Source: an archaeon (GTDB lineage: Archaea > Thermoproteota > Nitrososphaeria > Nitrososphaerales > Gagatemarchaeaceae). From it: 40,015 nucleotides of DNA. The translations under genes and the position numbers were made by a program. The stretch spans positions 1-40,015 of the forward strand of contig JAJYWC010000016.1 in the NCBI GenBank assembly GCA_021791695.1, given 5' to 3'. The first letter of the stretch is position 1. Every line of letters starts with the position of its first letter. Positions 21,253-27,926 of the stretch are shown here, piece after piece. The notes under the pieces are model-generated. The model was not told where the DNA came from. It was given only the letters and a program-made list of their open reading frames with translations, and made no database searches.

Positions 21253-22917
21253 TCAGGTGGGAACGGGCGCGTCCAGCTCCGCAGGGCGCTCCATCCCGGA
21301 ACGCGGTCCGGGGCCGACCGGCATCGCCGTGATTATGTTGTCCACCCGCAATATCATCGAAGCAGCCTCCGTCGCCGCATTGATCACGTGCTCCTTCACG
21401 GCCAGAGGCTCGACCACGCCCAGGGTCGCCATATCCCTGATCTTTCCGTCGGCTGACACCCCAAAGTTCTTGCCGCCCTTGGCGTGCTTCGCCCTCAGCT
21501 CTGTCGAGGCATCGGTCCTATCCATGCCAGCGTTCTCGGCGAGCGTGGTCGGTATTGACTCGAGCGCCTCCGCGTATTTTTCGGCCGCGAGCTGTTCCCT
21601 TCCCTCCAGGCCCTTCGACCAGTCCATCACCAGGCGAGCCAGCTCGGCCTCGCATGCGCCGCCACCCGTCACCAACATCGGGCTCAGCACCATGTCCCTG
21701 GCGACCATCAGGGCGTCGTTCATCGAACGCTCGGCCTCGTCGGCGACGCGGTCGTTACCTCCTCGGACGAGGATGCTCACGCACTTGGGGTCGCGGCACC
21801 CCTCGAGGAAGAGCAGCTCCTTCTGGTGGACCTTCTTCTGCTCGACGACCTGTGCGAAGCCGAGGTCCTTTTCGGAGAGGTCCTCCAGACTGTTGACTAT
21901 CCTGGCGCCCGTCGCCCGCGCTATCTTCGGCATCTCGTACTCGTAGGCCTTCTCGATACCCATCATCCCCAGGCTCGCGAGATGCTGCTTGACGGTGTCG
22001 TCCATCGGCTTCTGCGTTATCACGAAGTTTGCCCCCGCCTCGTGGCACCTGTCGACCATCGCCTTGTGGAGCGCGACCTCCTCGCTGATGAAACGCTTAA
22101 TCATCTCGACCTCCCTTATCTCGACGTGCTTCTGGAGGGTCTGGTCCTCGAGCTTCATCTGCACCGTCAGAAGTGCTATCTTCACGTTCTCGAGACGCCG
22201 CGGCATGTCTGGGTGTGCTAGCTTCTGGTCGAGCATTATACCCCGCATGTACTGTGAGTCGCCGATGGAGCCGCCCTGCTTCTTTTCGACCTTGATGGAC
22301 TTCATCTCGACTATCTTCCTCCCGTTCCTCTCTTCCGCCACGGTAAGAACTGCGTCGGCCGCCATCTGAGCGAGGTGGTCAGCTTCGCTCGCGACTATCT
22401 TCGACTGGAGGCTGGTGCGCGCTACGGATATCAGGCTCGCCCTGTCCGCATCCACCCGGATGGCACCCTTCCGTAGCTGCTCTATGGTATAGTCCCTCGC
22501 TTTGGCGAAGCCGCTCACTATCTGAACCGGATGTATGCCCTTCCTAAGGAGCTCGTCCGCCTTCTCGAGGAGGGCCCCCGCGAGGACGACAGTGGAGGTC
22601 GTCCCATCCCCGACGCTGACGTCCGTGATCTTGGATATCTCTACGAGCAGCTTCGCGGCCGGATGTAAGACTGACATCTCCTTCAGCATCGTATAGCCGT
22701 CGTTCGTGATGTGGACGACGCCGTTTTCCGTGATAAGCATCTTGTCCATGCCGCGCGGGCCGAGCGATGTCCTGATGATCTCGGTGATGAGGCGGGCAGC
22801 TGCGATGTTATTCAGCTGAGCCTGCCTTCCCCGCGTCATCGTCTTGTCGTCCCTCAGGATAGCGACAGGCCTCCCCCCATGGACCGTCGGAGACCCGTGC
22901 GAAGTCGAGATGGACAA
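21253..22917 (-). CDS. thsA: Thermosome subunit (group II chaperonin)
   Basis: Subunit of the ATP-driven double-ring chaperonin that folds cytosolic proteins. 554 residues. Equatorial ATP-binding motifs TSLGPRGMDKML, ITNDGYTMLKEM and VGDGTTSTVVLAG (catalytic Asp) are intact; KIALLTVQMKLEDQ leads into the apical domain with the built-in lid; VTGGGACEAELAR and the C-terminal TLGVVEPLAVKEHVINAATEAASMILRVDNII are typical. The tail is PVGPGPRSGMERPAELDAPVPT, without the Gly-Gly-Met repeats of some subunits. The start is TTG 22917 with a purine-rich aaggtagag leader and a TATA-like box at 22953-22960. Only one subunit gene is seen here; others may lie elsewhere. Confidence 0.97.
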   Translation of the reverse strand: MSISTSHGSPTVHGGRPVAILRDDKTMTRGRQAQLNNIAAARLITEIIRTSLGPRGMDKMLITENGVVHITNDGYTMLKEMSVLHPAAKLLVEISKITDVSVGDGTTSTVVLAGALLEKADELLRKGIHPVQIVSGFAKARDYTIEQLRKGAIRVDADRASLISVARTSLQSKIVASEADHLAQMAADAVLTVAEERNGRKIVEMKSIKVEKKQGGSIGDSQYMRGIMLDQKLAHPDMPRRLENVKIALLTVQMKLEDQTLQKHVEIREVEMIKRFISEEVALHKAMVDRCHEAGANFVITQKPMDDTVKQHLASLGMMGIEKAYEYEMPKIARATGARIVNSLEDLSEKDLGFAQVVEQKKVHQKELLFLEGCRDPKCVSILVRGGNDRVADEAERSMNDALMVARDMVLSPMLVTGGGACEAELARLVMDWSKGLEGREQLAAEKYAEALESIPTTLAENAGMDRTDASTELRAKHAKGGKNFGVSADGKIRDMATLGVVEPLAVKEHVINAATEAASMILRVDNIITAMPVGPGPRSGMERPAELDAPVPT

Positions 22918-22952
22918 ACCTGTGCTCTACCTTTTCGTCGGCTCCAGACATC

Positions 22953-22960
22953 GTATTTAG
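22953..22960 (-). promoter_or_regulatory. TATA-like promoter of the thermosome gene
   Basis: ctaaatac on the minus strand, about 37 bases before TTG 22917. It leaves a roughly 10-base leader containing aaggtagag. Confidence 0.55.
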
Positions 22961-22997
22961 AACTTTCCGCTTCGCGCGCGCCGGACCCATCCCCAAG

Positions 22998-23005
22998 CTT
23001 TTAAG
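22998..23005 (+). promoter_or_regulatory. TATA-like promoter of eS26
   Basis: cttttaag, with the hexamer ttttaa at 22999-23004, 27 bases before ATG 23031. It is divergent from the thermosome promoter. Confidence 0.6.
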
Positions 23006-23030
23006 CCACCCTTCGAGGCGGTCATCCAGC

Positions 23031-23306
23031 ATGACCAAGAAGAGGAAGAGTCGTGGACGAGCCAAGGGCGGCAAGGGCAGCTCCGATGTAGTCTCTTGCA
23101 GCAATTGCGGCGCGCACGTCCCACGTGACAAGGCCAAGAAGGTGACGACCCGGCTGAGCTTGGTCGAGCCGCAGCTCGCACGTGAGCTAAGGGCTGCGGG
23201 GGCGTACATCGCGGCCCCGACGACCGTCAAGTACTACTGCATCAGCTGCAGCGTGCACTACGGTATCGTCAACGTACGAGCGAAGGCCGAGAGAAGGTTC
23301 AGCTAG
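23031..23306 (+). CDS. rps26e: 30S ribosomal protein eS26
   Basis: Zinc-binding small-subunit protein at the mRNA exit region, shared by eukaryotes and some TACK archaea. 91 residues: a basic tail KKRKSRGRAKGGKG, then CSNCGAHVPRDKAKKV with the first CxxC and YYCISCSVHYGIVNVR with the second CxxC, as in the family. The ATG is 27 bases from a TATA-like hexamer. Its last eight bases overlap the 3' end of the convergent CDP-alcohol phosphotransferase gene. Together with eS25 it supports a TACK lineage. Confidence 0.94.
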   Translation: MTKKRKSRGRAKGGKGSSDVVSCSNCGAHVPRDKAKKVTTRLSLVEPQLARELRAAGAYIAAPTTVKYYCISCSVHYGIVNVRAKAERRFS

Positions 23307-23919
23307 ACACAGGCGCCGCCTCCCCAGCGGGAGCGCGGGTCGCCACATTTTCTTTCAGCGTGGCCGTCACCCTAGCGACGCGAGTCGCGAACGTCACGGC
23401 CGCCAGCGCCGCGACAAGTAGCACTCCGTAAGCCAGCAGGCCCACCAGCGAAGCTACGACAAGGACGACCAGCCTCTCGCTCCTCTCCCCGATACCGACC
23501 CCCGCGAGGTTGACGGAAAGCGAATCGGCTTTCGCCCGCGAATAGCTGACCAGAAGGCTGCACGAGAGTGCGACGAAGACGATGACGGGAGAAGTGTAGT
23601 TCCCGAGCAGGACGCCGAGATAGATGGAGGTCTCACCGAGCCTGTCGAGCGTCGAGTCGAGGAACGCGCCCCGCCTGCTGATACGCCCTGTCGCCCTAGC
23701 GACCGCCCCGTCGACCACATCGAGGAACCCCGAGACCAGCACCGAGATGCCTCCTCCCAGCTCGCCCCTGTAGCCACCCGTCGCGAAGAAGGCGGCGGCC
23801 AGCACGGAGAACATCACCCCGACGACAGTCCAGGCGGTCGGCGAAGGCATTACCTGGGCCGCCCCCCTCCCCAGCCCGAGGGTGAAGCCGCTTATCCTGT
23901 CCCTGAGCTTGTCGAGCAC
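23299..23919 (-). CDS. CDP-alcohol phosphatidyltransferase family membrane enzyme
   Basis: Transfers a polar head group to CDP-activated lipid; in archaea the likely product is archaetidylinositol phosphate or another archaeal ether phospholipid. 206 residues, about six TM segments. The full family signature DG-(x2)-AR-(x8)-G-(x3)-D-(x3)-D is present as D70-G71, A74-R75, G84, D88 and D92 (VVDGAVARATGRISRRGAFLDSTLD). The remaining chain is hydrophobic (IVFVALSCSLLVSYSRAKADSL is the next conserved part). The start is GTG 23919 with gaggg upstream and a TATA-like box at 23942-23950. The head group cannot be fixed from sequence. Confidence 0.88.
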   Translation of the reverse strand: MLDKLRDRISGFTLGLGRGAAQVMPSPTAWTVVGVMFSVLAAAFFATGGYRGELGGGISVLVSGFLDVVDGAVARATGRISRRGAFLDSTLDRLGETSIYLGVLLGNYTSPVIVFVALSCSLLVSYSRAKADSLSVNLAGVGIGERSERLVVLVVASLVGLLAYGVLLVAALAAVTFATRVARVTATLKENVATRAPAGEAAPVSS

Positions 23920-23941
23920 ATTTCAGCCCTCGCGGTCACTT

Positions 23942-23950
23942 GTTATTATC
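23942..23950 (-). promoter_or_regulatory. TATA-like promoter of the CDP-alcohol phosphotransferase gene
   Basis: gataataac on the minus strand, about 23-28 bases before GTG 23919. Confidence 0.5.
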
Positions 23951-24548
23951 GCTCTCGCGACTGGGGAACTACCCGATCCACTTGACATGCTTAATCCTGT
24001 CAGGATGCCCGAGGGCCTCTCTCCAGGGCTCTCTTTCACGCCCCGTATGTCGCCCCCTCCAGCGGGGTGCTACGATCGGCGATGAATCTCCCCGTGTATC
24101 TCGCCACTATTGTCAAGTGCTTCACGATATCACCTCTGACATCCCGATAACACCTTGAATGAAACGGCGATATGCCAGAATACACGTAAGACTGAAAAAT
24201 CTTCGAAACTGGGTCATGTCCACCGGTTTCCAGACCGTTGACCCTGAACTCTCCTGTTTGAACCTCTCAGTGCTGCACCATGAAGAGACCACCAGGGAAC
24301 CATTCTATCGTGACTCGTCCGCTTACGCTGTCATGCTTCGAACCAATCGCCCTTCCTTTCATCCGCCACATCCCGACCCGCCGTCCCAACGTCTGAGCGC
24401 GGGACTGGGTTTCGGGCGTGATACTCCCGTGTGAAGAGAGCTTTTCTTCCAATCATCATGCTTTGCCCTCACTCGCATCTGAAAAGTTGAACTGACAACT
24501 GAGCGCGCCGAGAAGATTGAACAAAACACGGCGATGAGGGTGCAACAT
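23951..24548. other. Long gene-poor stretch with lower GC and inverted repeats
   Basis: About 600 bases with no convincing gene, in a window where gaps are normally under 100. Base composition is visibly less GC-rich than flanking genes. ORFs of 60-90 codons occur on both strands but lack motifs and codon bias. Visible structures are a 9-bp perfect inverted repeat cacttgaca (23979-23987) / tgtcaagtg (24111-24119) and a nested stem-loop at 24211-24244 (gggtca...tgaccc outside, cggt...accg inside). It may hold a non-coding RNA, a regulatory region for the downstream thrS unit, or the remnant of a lost gene or element. Confidence 0.45.
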
Positions 24549-24558
24549 CCTATAAATA
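24549..24558 (+). promoter_or_regulatory. TATA-like promoter of the small zinc protein/thrS unit
   Basis: cctataaata, with the hexamer tataaa at 24551-24556, 28 bases before TTG 24584. This is one of the strongest TATA matches in the window. Confidence 0.65.
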
Positions 24559-24583
24559 CGGCCGAGAGGGCTCCGGTGCTGAA

Positions 24584-24790
24584 TTGGGACAGATAGAGAA
24601 GGGCGTCGCATGTTCCATCTCGGGCTGCAAGAACCCGGCCGTCAAGTCGGTCAGCAGGAGCCAGCTCGCAGGCAGCGGCCTGTCGGCGGGCGGCGACGGC
24701 CGCAGAGTCTACCTCTGTCACGAGCACGCAAAGGCGTGGAAGAAGGGCACGAAAAAAGACAGGGACGCGGAAAGGGCAAGATGGGGATAG
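24584..24790 (+). CDS. Small Cys/His-rich protein upstream of thrS
   Basis: 68 residues. C10 and C15 (ACSISGCKNPAV) with C45, H46 and H48 (YLCHEHAKAW) form a probable single zinc site, followed by a very basic tail (KKGTKKDRDAERARW). The spacing resembles small zinc-finger proteins seen in Nitrososphaeria, but I do not recognise a named family. The start is TTG, 28 bases after a strong TATA box, so leaderless. thrS begins 17 bases after the stop and has no separate promoter, so the two are probably co-transcribed. A nucleic-acid-binding role is suggested only by zinc site plus basic tail. Confidence 0.65.
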   Translation: MGQIEKGVACSISGCKNPAVKSVSRSQLAGSGLSAGGDGRRVYLCHEHAKAWKKGTKKDRDAERARWG

Positions 24791-24807
24791 GTCCCCGCGT
24801 GGGTTAG

Positions 24808-26529
24808 TTGAGAATACTCCAGCAGCACCTCGACTTCATCGAGTACGAGCCGAGGGAGAAAGAGATCGCAGCCGCCGAAGACGCCGAGAAGAAGAAGTAC
24901 CGCTACGAGGAGATAGTGGTCCTCTTCACCTCGGTCGAGAAGGGGGATGACGACGAGACAGCCAAAGAGGCCGTAGCCGGCGTTAAGGACTTCTTGGGCA
25001 AGCTGAAGGTGAACAGGATAATCATCTACCCCTACGCACACCTCAGCCAGAACCTGGCAAGACCGAAGGAAGCGCTGGAGATACTCAGGACTATGGAGAA
25101 GTACGCGAGGGATGCGGGGATAGAGACTTACAGGTCCCCGTTCGGGTGGAACAAGGCGTTCCAGATCAAGGTAAAGGGCCACCCCCTTGCTGAGCAGTCG
25201 CGCGTCTATTCACACGCTGGGGCGACGCCCGTTGTGGTCGCTGCGGAGAAGCCCGAGAAGGTCTCCGGCGAGAGGAAGGTCGGGCTGACGGAGGAGCAGA
25301 TGCTCGCCAGGATCAAGAAGAGCGACTTCGCCGGGCTTCCTGACACCGACCACAGGGTGATAGGAGAGAGGTTGGACCTGTTCAGTTTCCAGGAACCGTC
25401 TCCTGGGATGGTATACTGGCACGACAAGGGAGTGAAACTGAGGAACATTCTGATAGAGTTCGTCAGGGGCGAACTGGCCAAGCTGAACTACGTGGAGATC
25501 AGCGCCCCGATACTCGCAAACACAGTGCTGTGGAAGGTGAGCGGCCACTGGGACCACTACAAGGACAACATGTTCATCACGTATCTGGGAGACGAGCAGT
25601 TCGGCCTCAAGCCCATGGGCTGCCCTTCGGTAATGCTCTACTACAGGACCAGGAGGTGGAGCTTCAGGGACCTTCCCCTCAAGGTCGCCGACTTCGATGC
25701 GCTTCACCGGAACGAGCTGAGCGGCGTCGCGACTGGCCTCTTTAGGGTGAAGATGCTCACCCAGGACGACGCGCACATCTTCGTGACGGAGGAGCAGATC
25801 GAGGGCCAGATAGAGGAGCTCATAGACCTCATAGCGAAGCTTTACGGTGTCTTCGGGTTGGAGTACAGTCTCAAGATATCGACCATGCCCGACGACCACA
25901 TAGGGACGAAGGAGCAGTGGGACCGGGCGACGGAGAGCCTGAAGAAGGTCGTGGCCGCGAAGGGCCTGGGCTACGCGCTGAAGGAGAAGGAGGGCGCGTT
26001 CTACGGACCCAAGATCGACGTGGAAATCAAGGACTCGATAGGGCGAGAGTGGCAGTGTGCCACAATCCAGCTGGACTATCAGCAGCCGCGCAGGTTCAGG
26101 CTGACCTATACCGGTCCAGACGGTAAGGAGCACACCCCCGTCGTCATCCATCGCGTGGTATACGGGTCGATGGAGAGGTTCATCGGGATACTCACCGAGC
26201 ACTATCAGGGGAAGTTCCCGCTCTGGGTCTCCCCGGTGCAGGTCCGCATCCTCTCCGTCTCGGACGAGAGCAGAGACTATGCCAAGAAGGTGCTCGAGGG
26301 CCTGAAGGCGGCCGGCATCAGGGCGGAGGGCGACCTCGAGAGTGGTACCATCGGAGGAAAGATCCGCAACGCTCAGCTCCAGAAGGTCCCGTACATGCTC
26401 GTGATAGGCGCCAGGGAGAAAGCGGGGGAGACGCTGGCGGTCCGCTCCAGAGATGGCGAGGTCCGGTACGGCATCAAACACGACGAGTTCGTCGCCGATC
26501 TCAGGAAGAAGATAGATGAGTTCGCCTAG
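24808..26529 (+). CDS. thrS: Threonyl-tRNA synthetase, archaeal type
   Basis: Charges tRNA-Thr and edits mischarged Ser-tRNA. 573 residues. The N-terminal archaeal editing domain (about 1-140, D-aminoacyl-tRNA deacylase-like) has QHLDFIEYEPREKE, IVVLFTSVEKGD, IIIYPYAHLS and SPFGWNKAFQIKVKGHPLAEQSR. The class II core has motif 2-like MGCPSVMLYYR (zinc Cys), LPLKVADFDALHRNELSGVATGLFRV and DDAHIFV (zinc His), and FYGPKIDVEIKDSIGREWQCATIQLDYQQPRRF. The anticodon domain ends with PLWVSPVQVRIL. The start is TTG. It shares the promoter of the small zinc protein. Slightly shorter than many archaeal homologues, but all domains are present. Confidence 0.96.
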   Translation: MRILQQHLDFIEYEPREKEIAAAEDAEKKKYRYEEIVVLFTSVEKGDDDETAKEAVAGVKDFLGKLKVNRIIIYPYAHLSQNLARPKEALEILRTMEKYARDAGIETYRSPFGWNKAFQIKVKGHPLAEQSRVYSHAGATPVVVAAEKPEKVSGERKVGLTEEQMLARIKKSDFAGLPDTDHRVIGERLDLFSFQEPSPGMVYWHDKGVKLRNILIEFVRGELAKLNYVEISAPILANTVLWKVSGHWDHYKDNMFITYLGDEQFGLKPMGCPSVMLYYRTRRWSFRDLPLKVADFDALHRNELSGVATGLFRVKMLTQDDAHIFVTEEQIEGQIEELIDLIAKLYGVFGLEYSLKISTMPDDHIGTKEQWDRATESLKKVVAAKGLGYALKEKEGAFYGPKIDVEIKDSIGREWQCATIQLDYQQPRRFRLTYTGPDGKEHTPVVIHRVVYGSMERFIGILTEHYQGKFPLWVSPVQVRILSVSDESRDYAKKVLEGLKAAGIRAEGDLESGTIGGKIRNAQLQKVPYMLVIGAREKAGETLAVRSRDGEVRYGIKHDEFVADLRKKIDEFA

Positions 26530-26567
26530 CTTCCTCGATCTCTCTCGAAGTACTCAGCCAGCGGCTC

Positions 26568-26938
26568 TCAGTACCTGACCTTCCATCCACCGGTGTACTC
26601 GGCAACCTGGTCCGCCGCGACCCTCGAGTGGACCATCCTGAGCTCGGTTTCCCCCTTCTTCGTGGTGAGGACAATCTCGAGCCTCCGACGCGGATAGCCT
26701 CGGGCCGCTCTGTCGTCTCCCGTTCCTGAACTACCCTGCTTGTTCCGGACCGGCTTGAGGTTCTTAGCCAAGGTGCATCCGTCCCGGGCGCCAAACTCAG
26801 CTCCCTGCCCGTCATTCGTGGCCGTGGGAGACCCGGTGAACTCCGAGAGCTCGCCAGGGTCCAAGGCGAGCCGCAGACCACCTCAGGGGTCGCTTTCAAG
26901 GATGCAGCCTGTTCGATCGTTTCGAACCCGAGAGCCAA
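26568..26938 (-). pseudogene. SRPBCC/AHSA1-like protein, frameshifted remnant
   Basis: Two minus-strand frames together spell an AHSA1-like SRPBCC domain. Frame A begins near 26938 with ETIEQAASLKATPEVV (first strand and helix), frame B continues LALDPGELSEFTGSPTATNDGQGAEFGARDGC and AKNLKPVRNKQ, frame A resumes with VVQERETTERPE, and frame B ends GYPRRRLEIVLTTKKGETELRMVHSRVAADQVAEYTGGWKVRY followed by TGA at 26568. The order and spacing match the fold (Y.G.i.gkn..l.p.k.vvq.w, then a GT.l...H..vp....... .GW ending). At least three frame changes are needed, so the gene is almost certainly broken rather than misread once. The function of intact relatives is ligand/lipid binding of unknown kind. 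Confidence 0.7.
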
Positions 26939-26991
26939 CTCGGGTGAGAAGGATTCCTACATTGTATTTGCTTCTGGTGAAGGGGGGCGTA

Positions 26992-27888
26992 CTATATAGT
27001 GGGCTCGACCTGGTCGACCCAGTAGCGGGCTATCTCCTCCCTCGTGGCCACCCAGACATCGTCGAACCCCCTGACGTACTCGAGGAACTTCCTCAGGGCG
27101 ACCACCCTGCCCGGCCTCCCGGAGACACGCGCGTGGAGGCCCACCGACATCATCTTAGAGCTGACCTTCGCTTCCTCTCTCAGCACGTCGAAGGAGTCCT
27201 TCATGTAGGCAAAGAAGTCGGAGGAGTTGCTGAACCTGTGCATAGGCGACAGGAAGTGGAAGTCGTTGACGTCGGGGGTGTACGGCAGCAGCAGAATGCC
27301 TCCCGGCGCGACCCTGTAGGGGACGTCGTCGTTGTAGACATCCGAGTCATAGATGAAGTTGCCAAGCTCCTGCACGACCTTCAGGGTGTTCACGCTTGGT
27401 TCGCGCGCGTAGAACCCGACGGGCTTCTTGCCCGTCAACTCCTCGATGACCTCGACCGACTTTGCTATGGCTTCCTTTTCCTGCTCGTAGCTGAAGCGGT
27501 AGTGCTCCGTCCAGGTCAGCCCGTGGTCGCAGACCTCGTGCCCCGCCTTCACTATCGCGTCGGTCGCAGGCTTGTTTGCCTGCAGGGCCATGGCGGTGGC
27601 GAAGAACGTCACCCTCGTCTCGAACTTCTTGAACGTGCTCAGAAGCCGCCAGACCCCCACCCGGGAGCCATACTCGTAGCTGCTTTCGTTCCCAACGTCC
27701 CGGACCATGAGGTCGACGGGGAGGAACTCTCCCACCCCCTCGACGAGGCCATCGGTGGCCACGGAGTGCTCTGAACCCTCCTCGAAGTTGACCACTATCG
27801 AGAGAGCAAGGCGCTTCCCTCCAGGCCATGAGAAGTGCATCTTCTTGTTACCGTAACCTACAAGGTCCCTTTTGGGCTCGGCGGACAC
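26992..27888 (-). CDS. Polysaccharide deacetylase family protein (PuuE/allantoinase-like)
   Basis: 298 residues with the NodB homology fold. Visible signatures: SIVVNFEEGSEHS, YEYGSRVGVWRLLSTFKKFETRVTFFATAMAL, AGHEVCDHGLTWTEHYRFS and GFYAREPSVNTLKVVQELGNFIYDSDVYNDDVPY, then LPYTPDVNDFHF. These match the non-secreted branch that includes cofactor-independent allantoinase PuuE and related amidohydrolases rather than secreted chitin deacetylases, and there is no signal peptide. Substrate unknown (an N-acetyl sugar, allantoin-like ureide or imide). The start is GTG 27888, about 25 bases after a TATA-like box (27912-27919). The stop codon lies in the palindrome actatatagt. Confidence 0.85.
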   Translation of the reverse strand: MSAEPKRDLVGYGNKKMHFSWPGGKRLALSIVVNFEEGSEHSVATDGLVEGVGEFLPVDLMVRDVGNESSYEYGSRVGVWRLLSTFKKFETRVTFFATAMALQANKPATDAIVKAGHEVCDHGLTWTEHYRFSYEQEKEAIAKSVEVIEELTGKKPVGFYAREPSVNTLKVVQELGNFIYDSDVYNDDVPYRVAPGGILLLPYTPDVNDFHFLSPMHRFSNSSDFFAYMKDSFDVLREEAKVSSKMMSVGLHARVSGRPGRVVALRKFLEYVRGFDDVWVATREEIARYWVDQVEPTI

Positions 27889-27911
27889 GCTCCCGCGCCG
27901 AACGTCCGGGC

Positions 27912-27919
27912 GTGATAAG
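27912..27919 (-). promoter_or_regulatory. TATA-like promoter of the deacetylase-like gene
   Basis: tcttatca on the minus strand, about 25 bases before GTG 27888, in the 38-base gap after polB. Confidence 0.5.
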
Positions 27920-27926
27920 ACTTGTG

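Noticed and set aside
24159-24434. 91-codon plus-strand ORF in the gene-poor stretch
   Set aside because: No recognisable domain, no promoter at the right distance and poor codon bias. Kept only as part of a non-coding region.
24267-24452. 61-codon minus-strand ORF as an IS remnant
   Set aside because: No transposase-like motif and no terminal repeat of the MITE family nearby.
25210-26481. 423-codon ORF antisense to thrS
   Set aside because: Another GC-skew shadow. thrS has complete synthetase motifs on the plus strand.
26990-26999. Palindromic TATA-like actatatagt as promoter of the SRPBCC remnant
   Set aside because: It contains the stop codon of the deacetylase-like gene and lies about 55 bases from the remnant's start, so the spacing is too long. 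Probably coincidental.
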